Positions 26,158 to 35,805 are shown, counted from the stretch's first letter. The stretch: DNA of 64,000 bases from WJMB01 sp964581465 (GCA_964581465.1 CAZOOP010000002.1:84115-148114), one strand, 5' to 3'. Notes: a model not told the origin generated them from the letters alone. Translations and numbers: made by a program.

Positions 26158-26829
26158 CTAACAACCGCCGGTATCGGTGATAACCGTGGTCGGGACGCTC
26201 TCGCCACCCTCGCCGATCAGGCGGTACTCGGCGTGGAAGCGCAGACCGTAGTTGTTGGGGTCTTCCTTGAGATCGTTGCGGCTCCAGACGGCGAAGACGT
26301 TGTCGCCGACCTGGATGTACTCGGTGACGTCGAGGGGTCCGGCGGTTTCCTGCCAGTCGTCGTCGCCGACCTCGTCGCGGGTGACCTCCTGGCCGTTGAC
26401 GTAGAAGATGTAGTCGTCGTTGGCGGTGAGCCAGACGTAGATTTTTTCCTGGCGTTCGTCCTCGTCGATGAGTCGGCGGGGCAAGCCGAAGCGGCGGCGG
26501 AAGTAGACCTCGGAGGCGTAACCGCTCCAGATCCACTCGGCTTCCGCGTTGGGCCAGCCCATCAGCTCGGCGTTGGCGGCGGAGACGCCGTCCTCGAAGT
26601 AACCGCCCTGGGCGGTGTTCCAGGCGGCATCATCGAAGCCGGGTTGAGTCCACTCCAAGCTTCCGCCTTGGGGGGCGGCGCTGACCAGCCAGGCCGAGTT
26701 GCGGGCCTGCTGTTGCTCATAGGTCAGGGTTTGCTCGTCCTGGGCCACGCTGTAATGCAGGACGAAGGGTCCCACCAGCAGGAAGGCGGTCAGGATGATT
26801 ATGCCGCGTAGGCTTTTCGTCAGCGACAT
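26158..26829 (-). CDS. Secreted jelly-roll (galactose-binding-like) protein
   Basis: A 223-residue protein with an N-terminal signal peptide or anchor (IIILTAFLLVGPFVLHYS). The mature part follows the pattern of carbohydrate-binding jelly-roll domains seen in glycoside hydrolases: WTQPGFDDAAWNTAQGG, EWIWSGYASEVYFRRRF, then VWLTANDDYIFYVNGQEV and YIQVGDNVFAVWSRND. It has no catalytic domain. A single Cys is the last residue. Located 101 bases downstream of the giant TPR lipoprotein gene, in the same direction, it may be a surface or periplasmic accessory protein; ligand unknown. Confidence 0.75.
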   Translation of the reverse strand: MSLTKSLRGIIILTAFLLVGPFVLHYSVAQDEQTLTYEQQQARNSAWLVSAAPQGGSLEWTQPGFDDAAWNTAQGGYFEDGVSAANAELMGWPNAEAEWIWSGYASEVYFRRRFGLPRRLIDEDERQEKIYVWLTANDDYIFYVNGQEVTRDEVGDDDWQETAGPLDVTEYIQVGDNVFAVWSRNDLKEDPNNYGLRFHAEYRLIGEGGESVPTTVITDTGGC

Positions 26830-26930
26830 CGTTGTCTCCGGCGGCTGAAAGCGGTTGACGGGTTCAAGCTGTGGTGATTGCGGCGCAGTCGCTCCGCGAC
26901 ATATGCCGGGAGGTTTCCGAATGGCGGGGT

Positions 26931-29900
26931 CTAGCTCTCCGCCGGTGCCTCATCTTCGGTGACGGGTTCCTCGGTGGTTTCGTCGGGGACGGTCTCGTCC
27001 GGCGTTTCGTCCGGGGTCTCGTCGAGAGCGGTTTCTTCAGTTGTTTCTTCAACCTCGGTATCTTCGGTGTCCGCGGTGTCTTCCACCGTGTCATCAGGTG
27101 TGTCTTCGGTGGTTTCCTCGGTTGATTCGCCGTCGGTGGTTTCTTCGGTCGTTTCGTCCGGAGTCTCACCGTCGGAGGATTCACCGTCCACCGTTTCGTC
27201 CGGAGTCTCACCGTCGGGGGATTCACCGTCCACCGTTTCGTCAACGGTCTCGTCTGTCGTTTCAGTTTCCGGTGGCGGTTCGGGTTCGCTCATCCCGGCG
27301 ATGTCCACGGTTTGCGAGTAGATCACCGCGCCCTCGAGCTCCCAGATGCTGGCGCCGTTGTTGTCGATACCGGTCTTCTCGCCTATCGGCGGGTACTGCA
27401 TATACTTGGCCGGCACCAGGTCGACCAGGCGCTCCATCGACTTGTCGACCCATTCGTTTTGCACGGAGGTTTTTTCCGCTTGGGAGATGATCGTCTCGTA
27501 GGTTTCCACGGCCTGGTCGCGGCCTGCCGCCTGGGCCTCCTGCTGCATGGTCATCAGGATGGTGTCCACAGCGGTCAGGTAGGCCTCGAACATATAAGGG
27601 TCGCTGTCGGCCAGGGCGTTGATCTCTTCCATGTCGAAGCTCATCTGGGCCACGGTGAGGTAGTAGTTCTCGAATACCTGACCGCGCATGTAGGCGGCGC
27701 CGAAGCTGACCTCGGGGTCGGTTGATTTGGTGGCCCGGGCGAAGATCTCGGCCAATTCGTTACGCAGGGCCGTCTTGCGCTGGAAGTCCTCGATCAGCGG
27801 GCTGATCTCCCCGGCGACGGCCATGTCGATGTCACGGATTGTGCCGTTGAGTCTGAGGTCGATATATTCATCCTCGAAAAGCATCTCGCCGATGGTGAAG
27901 TAGGCCTTGGCGGGGATGTTGGGATCGATGACCACGTCCTCTTTGGCGTTGTACTCCTCGAACTTGTTGACCGTGGTCATCAGCAACTCGCGCCCGGCCT
28001 CGCGCTGGCCCAGCTCGAGCATCGCCGTGGCGGCCCGGTAGTAGGAGTCGACCAGCTCGTTGGGATCGGCGGTGTCCTCGTAGGTTTCGGCGTAGCGGGT
28101 GAAGATGCGGGCCGAGTTTTCCCAGTCCTCCTGGTTTTCGTAGCACAGGCCGGCCCGGTAGAGGGCGTAGGGCTCTTTGGGGCTTTCGATGTCGTTTTCC
28201 AGCACCGATTCGAAGGTGCGCGCCGCGCTGGCCCACTCCTCCATTTCGTAGTAGCACATCGCCTGGGTGTAGATGGCCGTGTCGATCTCCGGATGGTCGG
28301 GGAAGTTCTCGACGATCTCGCCGCAGGCCTCCGCCGCCTTGGGGTAATCCTTGAGGATGTCGTAATAGATGTTAACGGCCTTGCCGAAGGCGGTGAAGGA
28401 AACCTCGGGGTTGGTGGTGAAGTTGTCACGGGCCACCTGGAGATAACCCAGCGCCGATTCCTCGTACTGGGCGCGGACCTCGGGCGGTATCTCGGTGCCC
28501 TCGACCTCTTCGTACTCGGGCTCGTTGATCTCCTGGCTGATCAGATCGGAGTTGGCGGCGTTGGCCAGGGCGGTCTTCTCCACCTCGGAGCCGACCTCGG
28601 CATACTCGGCGGCGCGGCGGAACCATTCGGCCGCGTTGCGGAAGTAGTGCTGCTGATACCAGCTCTCGGCGACCTTCATCGAAACGGCCGAGCGGGTGAT
28701 AGCGCTGGGGTTCTCGTCGTAGTTGGGTATATCGGGCAACTCCAGGACGCTTTCGTAGGCCGCGCGGCCACCGTCGAAGCAGTCGTAGGCCATCATGAAG
28801 CGGGCTTCCCAGTTCAACAGCTCCGCCGGGTCGCGCTTGACCTCGCCTTCGGTCACGCCGTTGGGGAAACGCGAGCCGTACTCTCGGGCGGCGAAGATGT
28901 ACTTCTTGACGATTTCGGGCAGGGCGTCGTGGGGATTGGCCGCCGGAACCTTGGCGCGAAGCTGCTCGTTGGTCAGCTCGTCCATGTTCTGAATGGTCTT
29001 GCCGGCGGTGTCGGCCTCCATGCGCTCCTTGGCCGGGGTCAGATAGTTGCCGGCGGCGTTCCAGAGGCTGATCTCATTGTAGTCGGTCTTCTCGTAGAGG
29101 AAAACGGTCTGCACGAAGTTGTCGCCGGCGAGTTCGAAGTTGCCCTGCCCGGCGTCCAGCGCCATCGCCAGGTAGAAGTTGGCCTCGTAGGCGTGCTCTT
29201 CCAGCGGATAATCCTCGAGGTAGCGGGAGAAGACGTCGATGATCTGCTGCCAGAGATCGAGCTGCTGCGATTCGGGCATCTCCGGGTTTTGGACGATTTT
29301 GGTGTAGGTGTAGGCGCCGACGTTGAAGAGGTTCAGAGCCAGCACCTCGCGGGCGTTGGCCATGGCCTCCGGGTTGTCCTTGTTGGCCTCGTACCAGGCC
29401 GAGCCTTCTTCGTAGCGGTCGACGAAGCGTGCCCGGGCTTCGTTCTGCATGTCGCGGATCCGGGCCTGTTCCTGCTGGATCCAGAGCTGCTCACCTTCGG
29501 TGGCGTCGGCGGTGCCGCCGATGGAGTTGTACCAGCGCTCGTAGTCCTCGATAATCTTGGCGAAGACCTTCACCGCGTCGGGGGCGTTGGGGTAGATATC
29601 GCAGTAGTATTCGCGCAGAGCGATGGATTGCGGATACCAACTGTTGTCGATGTAGAGCTGGATGGACTTTTTGATGATATCCGGCGCGTAGCTGTTGCCG
29701 AGCAGGTTGTTGGATTCCAGGTAGCCGGCCAGGGCGTCGGGACCGGTGTACCAGACGGCTCCGTTGACGGTATCGTAGTCGAAGAGCTGCTTCTCCTCGT
29801 CACCCTCGCGGATCATCGCCGGCATCATGCTGGTGGCCACCAGATCGTAGGCCTCGATGCGGTACTTCTCCACCTGGAGGTTGTCCGGGTCCTCTTTGCT

Positions 29901-30869
29901 CATCTCCTCGGTGAGATCGAGGAGTTCGATTAGATTATCGACACTCTTGTCGAAGTCCTTGAGCAGGTAGTAGCACCAGGCCTTGCGGTAGACGGCCCGG
30001 GTGTATATCTGATCGATGATCTCTTCGTCTTCGGGCTGGATACGGTTGAAGTACTCGATGGCCGTGTACTTGCTGTCGCGCCCACCCTGCTCGTAGTAGT
30101 GCAGACCGATACGGAAGCTGCACTCGGGTTCGTACTCGGATTCGGGGAAAGTGTCGACGAGTTCTTTGTAGCTGCGGAAAGCCGCCTCTTTGTGGCTTTC
30201 CATGTTCTGGAAGTTGTCGACGTTGGCCAGCTCGGTCTGCACCGCGCCCATGTTGTAGACGGCCTGATCGTAGTACTTGGTCGGATAGGGCTCGGCGCCG
30301 TCGGGCAGCCGGGAGTTGAGCAGGGAGACCTCTTTGTAGCGACCGACCAGGGTCTGATAGTACTTGTAGCTTTTGGTGTACAGGTCGACATAGATATTGT
30401 CGATTGAGCCGTTCTCGGGATCCGCTGCCGTCTGGTCGGGTTCGTAGCGCCGGGCCACCTCGGCGCGGTACTCCTTGTCGGTGAGCATGTCCTCGGCCAT
30501 CTGGTAGTAGAGCTCGCCAAGGTCGTAGTAGATCTCTTCGATGTAGGGGTTGGAGCTTTCCTGGTCTCCGGCCTCCTCCAGCGCCTGACGCTCTTCGTAC
30601 TCGTCGACGATCAGTTGGAGCTGCTCGATGGCCTCCCAGCGCTTTTCATAGATCTCCGGGTTGAGCTCCTCCCGGGTCTGCTGATAGGACGAGGTGAGCT
30701 CCTCCCGGCTCGCATTGAGCTCCTCGAGGGTCTGCTTCTCCACCTCGGTCAACTCCGAGGCCGTGTCGACGGCTTCGTCGTCGCCTTCAGACGGTGTGCA
30801 TCCCACCAGTGGCGCCAGCAGGAGTCCCACCGCTGTTGATACGACCAGGGCTGTGCGTTTTATCATCAT
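26931..30869 (-). CDS. Giant TPR-repeat lipoprotein with acidic Thr-rich tail
   Basis: A 1312-residue protein. The signal peptide ends in lipobox LVGC near residue 24. After a coiled-coil stretch, most of the protein is made of degenerate TPR helices (for example IYYDLGELYYQMAEDML, AEWFRRAAEYAEVG, YALYRAGLCYENQEDWENSARIF). The last ~130 residues are low complexity, rich in Asp, Glu and Thr, with repeats such as DETVDGES. It starts 23 bases after the next large TPR gene, so the two are an operon. Periplasmic TPR proteins (GltE/AglT type) are parts of Agl/Glt gliding machines, and this could be an equivalent, but TPRs are too general for firm assignment. Confidence 0.85.
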   Translation of the reverse strand: MMIKRTALVVSTAVGLLLAPLVGCTPSEGDDEAVDTASELTEVEKQTLEELNASREELTSSYQQTREELNPEIYEKRWEAIEQLQLIVDEYEERQALEEAGDQESSNPYIEEIYYDLGELYYQMAEDMLTDKEYRAEVARRYEPDQTAADPENGSIDNIYVDLYTKSYKYYQTLVGRYKEVSLLNSRLPDGAEPYPTKYYDQAVYNMGAVQTELANVDNFQNMESHKEAAFRSYKELVDTFPESEYEPECSFRIGLHYYEQGGRDSKYTAIEYFNRIQPEDEEIIDQIYTRAVYRKAWCYYLLKDFDKSVDNLIELLDLTEEMSKEDPDNLQVEKYRIEAYDLVATSMMPAMIREGDEEKQLFDYDTVNGAVWYTGPDALAGYLESNNLLGNSYAPDIIKKSIQLYIDNSWYPQSIALREYYCDIYPNAPDAVKVFAKIIEDYERWYNSIGGTADATEGEQLWIQQEQARIRDMQNEARARFVDRYEEGSAWYEANKDNPEAMANAREVLALNLFNVGAYTYTKIVQNPEMPESQQLDLWQQIIDVFSRYLEDYPLEEHAYEANFYLAMALDAGQGNFELAGDNFVQTVFLYEKTDYNEISLWNAAGNYLTPAKERMEADTAGKTIQNMDELTNEQLRAKVPAANPHDALPEIVKKYIFAAREYGSRFPNGVTEGEVKRDPAELLNWEARFMMAYDCFDGGRAAYESVLELPDIPNYDENPSAITRSAVSMKVAESWYQQHYFRNAAEWFRRAAEYAEVGSEVEKTALANAANSDLISQEINEPEYEEVEGTEIPPEVRAQYEESALGYLQVARDNFTTNPEVSFTAFGKAVNIYYDILKDYPKAAEACGEIVENFPDHPEIDTAIYTQAMCYYEMEEWASAARTFESVLENDIESPKEPYALYRAGLCYENQEDWENSARIFTRYAETYEDTADPNELVDSYYRAATAMLELGQREAGRELLMTTVNKFEEYNAKEDVVIDPNIPAKAYFTIGEMLFEDEYIDLRLNGTIRDIDMAVAGEISPLIEDFQRKTALRNELAEIFARATKSTDPEVSFGAAYMRGQVFENYYLTVAQMSFDMEEINALADSDPYMFEAYLTAVDTILMTMQQEAQAAGRDQAVETYETIISQAEKTSVQNEWVDKSMERLVDLVPAKYMQYPPIGEKTGIDNNGASIWELEGAVIYSQTVDIAGMSEPEPPPETETTDETVDETVDGESPDGETPDETVDGESSDGETPDETTEETTDGESTEETTEDTPDDTVEDTADTEDTEVEETTEETALDETPDETPDETVPDETTEEPVTEDEAPAES
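27151..27234. repeat. Tandem 42-bp coding repeat
   Basis: Two nearly identical 42-bp units (27151-27192 and 27193-27234) inside the tail of the giant TPR lipoprotein, each coding 14 residues of the type DETVDGESxDGETP. They differ by one or two bases, suggesting recent duplication. Confidence 0.85.
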
Positions 30870-30892
30870 CTCACCCGACTCTCCCGCCGGGG

Positions 30893-33739
30893 TTAACTGC
30901 TGGTTTCGTCCTCGTTCTCGGTTTCGGTTTCCGTTTCGATCTCGTCGTCACCGGTGGTTTCTTCGTCGGTGGAATCATCGTCGTCGGTCACGTTTTCTTC
31001 GGTGGTGTCCGAGACGGCGTCGGGTTCGTCACTGGAGGAATCGTCGGTCTCTTCGGTTACATCTGTGGTTTCGTCGTCGACGTCGGACGTGTCATCTTCC
31101 TCCAGACTCTCTTCGCTCTCATCGGCCTCATCCGTTGATTCGTCGCTTGAATCCCCGGCTTCGTCGCTCTCTTCGGAATCGCCCGCGGCCTCGACGTCTT
31201 CGCCCGTCTCCGCGGTTTCGTCTTCACCGTCGGTGGATTCCTCCACCTCGCCCGCGCCGTCGGGGGAGGTGGTCTCCCCGTCCAGTTCCAGCTCTCCTTC
31301 ACCCATGCCCGAGGCGCCGTTCTGGCCAACAGGGGTGGTTGGCTCGAAGAGCCGGATATGGGCCGTCGATAACTCGTCTATCTCTTCCCGGCGCTCTTGG
31401 AGCTTCATTTCATACTCGCTGATGCCCATGGCCCGAGCTTCCTGAATCTTACGCTCCTCGGCCTGCAGGGCGAGCTGTTCCTCCTGACCCTCCAACTGTT
31501 CGGTCTGGACGCGGTATTCATCGGCGGCCTCGCGACGCTGCTGCTTCATGTCCTGCATGTGGGCGAAGGAGGTGTAGGCGCGGAAGAACTCGGCGTCGTC
31601 GGTGATGTCGCGGCCGATAATGTCGCGGCCGGAGATGAGCTGCTGCAGCTCGACGATGGCGTTCTTGAGGTCCTCGGCGTCCCGGGCGGCCTGGTCGAGC
31701 TCGTCCTTGAACAAGGCGTTGCCGCCGGAGTCGCGGATGGATTGGATCTCGTGGATGATGACCGAGTTGATGTACTCGAATTCGGAGTTGACGCTCTCGA
31801 CGAGCTCCTGGTAGCGGGGGTGGGCCAGCATCAGCTCGCGATCGATGGTGTAGCCGTCGATGACCTGCTCGAAGGTGTCGGCGGCGTCGACGTACTCGCC
31901 CAGTTGCAGCTCGCAGTAGCCGATGAGGATGTAGGCGTCGGGGGCCATCTCGGTGTAGGGCATCCGGCGCAGCATACCGCGCATCATGGCGATGACTTCC
32001 TTGAAGTCGTCTTCCACGCCGTTGCGGACCAGCAGGTAGGCCATGCCGACCTGGGCGTCGTCCCAGTTCTCGATGTCGCCGTAGTCGATCTGCTCGTATT
32101 CGAACCAGGCCTCGTCGTAGCGTTCCAAGCGCTGGTAGAGGTAGGCCAGGATGATATGGGCCCGGCCCTTGAGGCGCTCGGTGGCCTCGGTGGTCGGGGC
32201 GTTGGCCATCTGCTTGAACGACTCGACGGCGTCAAGCAGCAGGTTCTGCTTCACCTGGCACAGCCCGGCCAGGTAAGAGGCGTAGATCGCGTACTCGCCG
32301 GAGGGGTTGATCCCCTTGACGACCTGGACCGCCTGGTCGTATTTGCGCAGGCGGTAGTAGCTCATCCCGACGACGTAGCGGCTGGAGTCGTTGAGCTCGT
32401 CGTAGTCCATGACGTCTACGAAGCGGCTGCCCTGCTGGTCCTGGAGCAGTTGGAAGCGTTCCCGGCTGGTGAAGGCCGGTTTGAGCGACAGCTCGGTGAA
32501 GTACTTGTCGGCCTCGGAGAAGAAGTCCGAGCGGTAGCTCATGTGTTCGAGGATGTTGAGCGAATACAGCGCCCAGAGGCTGTCCGGGTGGTCCTTTTTG
32601 CAGCGGATGAAGGCCCGCTGGGCGCCTTGGAAGTCTTCCATCTCGTAGAGGCTGTCGCCCCAACGATAGAGGATTTCGGGCAGCGACGACGAGGTGGGAT
32701 ACTTCTCGGCGATGAACTGCAAGCGCTCGGCTGAGATGGGGTAGTTCTTGTCCAGGTAGAACTCCATCGCCTCGGTGAAGTAGAGCTGGGAGAGCTCCTC
32801 GAGTCGGGAGAGGGCGGCGCCGAGCTGGCTGTAGTCCGGATACTTGTTGCGGATGGTGTCGTAGCGCTCGCGGGCCTCTTCGCGTTCCTCCAGATAGAAG
32901 TAGCACTCGCCGGCGTAAAAGACGGCTTCCGGGGCCTCGGAGTAGCGATCGTAGGGGTCTTCGAGAAGTTTGAGGAAGAGGCTCAGGCCGCGCCGATACT
33001 CGGCGTCCTCGAAGGCGTCGAAGGCGTTGTGGCGGTTGATCCAGACCAGTTGCTTGAGCGACTCGCGGTAGACCCGGTCGGTCTGGTTGGGATAGTTCTG
33101 GATGATCCGCTCGTAGTAGCTTTCGGCCTCTTCGTAATCCTCGCGGGCGAAGTGACACTCGCCGAGTTTGTAGTAGGCGTCGAAGGTCTTGTCGAAGGAA
33201 GGATAATCGCTGAGCAGGCGCTCCAGCACATCCACGGCGTCCCGGTAGTCTTCGAGCTTGTAGAGGGAGTCGCCCCAGATGAACAGCACCGTGTCCAGCT
33301 TCGAGAAGCCGGGGTAGTAGTCGTCGATGAACTCGATCTCCTCGACGGCTTCCTCGTAGCGCGTCTGGGCGTCGGCCAGGTAGCCTTCGGCCTGGCTGGT
33401 CTCGTCGCGCTTGAGCGAGCGCTCGTACTTGTCGTAGTAGTACTCGCCCAGGTTGTACTTGTCCATCGCGGAGATGAAGTCGCGTTGGGCCATCGCCTCC
33501 AACTGGGCCGAGGCGCCCTCACGCTCGTAGCGGCGGATCAGGTCGACCTTGTCGATGTCGGCGCCGGAGAGCCGCTCGATCTCTTCGCTCAGACCGCCCT
33601 CGCCGCCCTCGCCCTCGCGCAGCTCCTCGAGCAGCTCGGCGTCCTGAGCCGCGGCGCCCATCGCCCCTGCGTCGACCAGGGTGGCGACGGCGGGGAGCAG
33701 CAGCAGCGCCAATGTGATCTTCGGGAGTCTCGTCATCAT
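30893..33739 (-). CDS. Giant secreted TPR-repeat protein with acidic tail
   Basis: A 948-residue protein with a signal peptide (ITLALLLLPAVATLVDAGAMG). Many TPR-type units follow, with typical W/Y-rich first helices (YDAVDVLERLLSDYP-like segments, AYYKLGECHFAREDYEEAESYY, ILYRWGDSLYEMEDFQGAQRAF). A coiled coil follows (about 730-810, QRREAADEYRVQTEQLEGQ) and then a ~140-residue tail almost entirely of Asp, Glu, Ser and Thr. It is the first gene of the pair with the TPR lipoprotein, and a candidate promoter lies about 130 bases upstream. The protein probably forms a long periplasmic scaffold. Its partners are unknown; neighbourhood suggests the ExbBD/AgmX-type complex or the barrel protein at 34.2-35.2 kb. 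Confidence 0.85.
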   Translation of the reverse strand: MMTRLPKITLALLLLPAVATLVDAGAMGAAAQDAELLEELREGEGGEGGLSEEIERLSGADIDKVDLIRRYEREGASAQLEAMAQRDFISAMDKYNLGEYYYDKYERSLKRDETSQAEGYLADAQTRYEEAVEEIEFIDDYYPGFSKLDTVLFIWGDSLYKLEDYRDAVDVLERLLSDYPSFDKTFDAYYKLGECHFAREDYEEAESYYERIIQNYPNQTDRVYRESLKQLVWINRHNAFDAFEDAEYRRGLSLFLKLLEDPYDRYSEAPEAVFYAGECYFYLEEREEARERYDTIRNKYPDYSQLGAALSRLEELSQLYFTEAMEFYLDKNYPISAERLQFIAEKYPTSSSLPEILYRWGDSLYEMEDFQGAQRAFIRCKKDHPDSLWALYSLNILEHMSYRSDFFSEADKYFTELSLKPAFTSRERFQLLQDQQGSRFVDVMDYDELNDSSRYVVGMSYYRLRKYDQAVQVVKGINPSGEYAIYASYLAGLCQVKQNLLLDAVESFKQMANAPTTEATERLKGRAHIILAYLYQRLERYDEAWFEYEQIDYGDIENWDDAQVGMAYLLVRNGVEDDFKEVIAMMRGMLRRMPYTEMAPDAYILIGYCELQLGEYVDAADTFEQVIDGYTIDRELMLAHPRYQELVESVNSEFEYINSVIIHEIQSIRDSGGNALFKDELDQAARDAEDLKNAIVELQQLISGRDIIGRDITDDAEFFRAYTSFAHMQDMKQQRREAADEYRVQTEQLEGQEEQLALQAEERKIQEARAMGISEYEMKLQERREEIDELSTAHIRLFEPTTPVGQNGASGMGEGELELDGETTSPDGAGEVEESTDGEDETAETGEDVEAAGDSEESDEAGDSSDESTDEADESEESLEEDDTSDVDDETTDVTEETDDSSSDEPDAVSDTTEENVTDDDDSTDEETTGDDEIETETETENEDETSS

Positions 33740-34186
33740 CCATCACCCGGCGGAGGGAGGTGGGCTGGGGCCCGTCGAGGATCGAGGTAATCGGTTTACA
33801 GCGAGAGCCCGGCAAGCCCACGGGCGGTCGGCATCGAAGCTTTCAGGCTCCGTTCGACGGAGGTAGATTATTAATTAGATGTTTAAGGATGCAATTTACT
33901 TGTTACCTTGATAATGAAATAGCACGAAAAACCGGCGGACGCAAGCCTCTAAAACCTTGGCGTCGCCTGGCGGCGGCGATGGTTTGAAACAGCGCCGGTT
34001 GGATTATCTTGAACCTGGAGCTTCTTGACGTCGGCCTCTCGCCGTGTGCGCCTTGAAGGTGCCCTCTTCACATTGTCGTCTCACATTGTCTTCCGGCGGC
34101 GTTTGATCGGCTTGGGGCTTACGGAGCCACCGCAGCGCTGTTCGTCTTCGTCCATCCCCGGTGGGGCTCACCGCGACGGCTAAGCT
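33740..34186. other. Intergenic region holding the TPR operon 5' region
   Basis: About 447 bases. An A+T-rich patch at 33865-33920 carries a candidate minus-strand promoter. The remainder holds nothing I recognise. Confidence 0.5.
33867..33894 (-). promoter_or_regulatory. Candidate promoter of the TPR operon
   Basis: On the minus strand: TTGCAT (33894-33889), 16-base spacer, AATAAT (33872-33867). It lies in the only A+T-rich patch upstream of the 948-residue TPR gene. Confidence 0.4.
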
Positions 34187-35212
34187 CTACTCGGTGTCTC
34201 CGCCGCTCTCACCCTCCCGCTCGTCGGCGATGCGGTCGCGCAGCTCGGAAAGGCGCTCCTGGATCTCGCGGCGGCGGATCTGGATTTCGCGCAGGCGGTC
34301 CTCGCCCTCTTCGATACGCTGGTCGATGAGTTCCAGTTTCTTGACGTCGGTGTCGGTGACGAAGGGGCCGAACTGGACGCCGAAATGAACGCCGAAGCCG
34401 ACCTGATCGTATTCATCGACCACGCCGTTCTGCACCTCGAGGATTTCCTCGTCGGAGTAGAAGAGCATCTCCAGTTTGTCGAAGGAGACGCCGACCTCCA
34501 TGCCGTACCAGGGCAGCTCGTAGAGGACGCCGAAGTTCAGGTCGCGGCCGGTGACCTCCAGGGCGATGGAGAGGAAATAGAAGGGCTTGTACTCCAGGGC
34601 GCCGAAGATGCCCTGCCAGGTTTCCGAATCGGTATACTTGCTGACGTACTGGCCCTGGAACATGCCCGTGCCCAAGCCAAGGTGCCCCGTCAGGGGGATC
34701 TCCAGGGCGGGGTAGAAATCCTTGGAGAAGACCAGGTAGGCCGAAATCTCGTCGAACCACTTACGTTCGTAACCGGCGGGGAAGTAGGGTGAGGCGCCGC
34801 CGGATTCCCCCGGCGTCCCGAATGAGCTGATCTGGACGTCGCCGCCGATGTTGCGCACGCCTAATGCCACCGCCGGGAAGCGCGGGGTTTCGTTGATGAA
34901 ACGCAGCTCGGCGCTGCCCGTGTAGGCGGAAGTGTCGAAGTCGTAACCGGCGAAGGAGAGCTCCAGACCCAGGCCCCAGAACTCCAGGCCACCGCTCAGG
35001 GAAACGTCGTAGTAATCGGTGATGTTTGGGTCGGTGGGCGTCATCCCGAGGAAGAAGCTGCCGGCGTAGCCGACCTTGATGGCGGTGTGTTCGAGGGTGT
35101 AGGCGGTGGGGATGCTCATCAACCCGGGGTTGATGTAGGGACCCGCCGCCGCCGGCAGGACGCAGGCGAAGAGGAGGACGGCGAGCAGGGCGCTGAGTAT
35201 GGGCCTTTTCAT
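34187..35212 (-). CDS. Outer-membrane beta-barrel-like protein with C-terminal coiled coil
   Basis: From ATG 35212 the protein has 341 residues. The signal peptide is PILSALLAVLLFACVLPAAAG. The mature part begins GPYINPGLMSIPTAYTLEHTA and shows alternating amphipathic strands with aromatic ends (LEFWGLGLELSFAGYDF, YKPFYFLSIALEVTGRDLNF), typical of barrel proteins; the beginning recalls YjbH-like barrels. Unusually, the last ~60 residues form a charged coiled coil (LELIDQRIEEGEDRLREIQ) instead of ending in an aromatic strand. The frame is open upstream to 35566, but that part has no ribosome site and reads as non-protein-like. It is the most upstream gene of the 21.5-35.2 kb minus-strand run. 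Confidence 0.75.
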   Translation of the reverse strand: MKRPILSALLAVLLFACVLPAAAGPYINPGLMSIPTAYTLEHTAIKVGYAGSFFLGMTPTDPNITDYYDVSLSGGLEFWGLGLELSFAGYDFDTSAYTGSAELRFINETPRFPAVALGVRNIGGDVQISSFGTPGESGGASPYFPAGYERKWFDEISAYLVFSKDFYPALEIPLTGHLGLGTGMFQGQYVSKYTDSETWQGIFGALEYKPFYFLSIALEVTGRDLNFGVLYELPWYGMEVGVSFDKLEMLFYSDEEILEVQNGVVDEYDQVGFGVHFGVQFGPFVTDTDVKKLELIDQRIEEGEDRLREIQIRRREIQERLSELRDRIADEREGESGGDTE

Positions 35213-35805
35213 GGTAAAGATACAAAAACCCCCATCTGACGGCCGGTTTCTCGATTCGGGGTGGTGAACCCCTCGTCGAGGCTTCGCTACGCCCAGGTTG
35301 GCTTGATGGTCCGGCTCGTGAGGACCGGCACACAGCCGCGGCCGTCGTCTCGGGTTTCTTGGTTGGCCGGAAGCCTGTTCAGATTGGTTGGGAAGTGAAG
35401 CGGTTTGTGCGCTATAGTCGATCAGCCGTCGACCGGAACGAATCGGCGCTGTTATTCCGTTCGACGGCTCGAACTCCACCGCCGGCCGTTCTACTGCTCC
35501 AGCGTTCGAGGAGGCGGAACCTCCCCGAGGCATATCATGCTCCCCGGTCAATCTGAGAACCTGCATGGCGTAGTCGGTCGCCCCTCATGCGTCCACCCGC
35601 CTTCAGTTCTTGAAAGCAGTTTATATGGAAATTACTGCACTGTCAAGCTGTTTGGCCGTTATCAGGGAGTTTGCGGCTGCTGTTCAAACCATTGATTCTC
35701 CAGTTGGTCCGCCTTTGGTAAAGCGAAGGCCAAGGGCGGGCCGTTGTCGATTGGCGAAACCTCTTCCAAGCCAGCCCGCTCCCCGCCGTCCCGCCCCGCC
35801 CGCGC
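35213..35805. other. Gene-free interval between divergent genes
   Basis: About 590 bases between the divergently transcribed barrel and M28 genes. Apart from the M28 promoter at its right edge I see no defined element. Confidence 0.5.

Noticed and set aside
28293..29933. Long open frame on the + strand opposite the giant TPR lipoprotein gene
   Set aside because: It is the antisense shadow of a GC-rich, codon-biased gene; the minus-strand product has a signal peptide, lipobox and TPR repeats, while the + product has none.
35213..35566. N-terminal extension of the barrel protein
   Set aside because: A signal peptide begins at 35212; the upstream frame has no ribosome site and would place the signal peptide internally.
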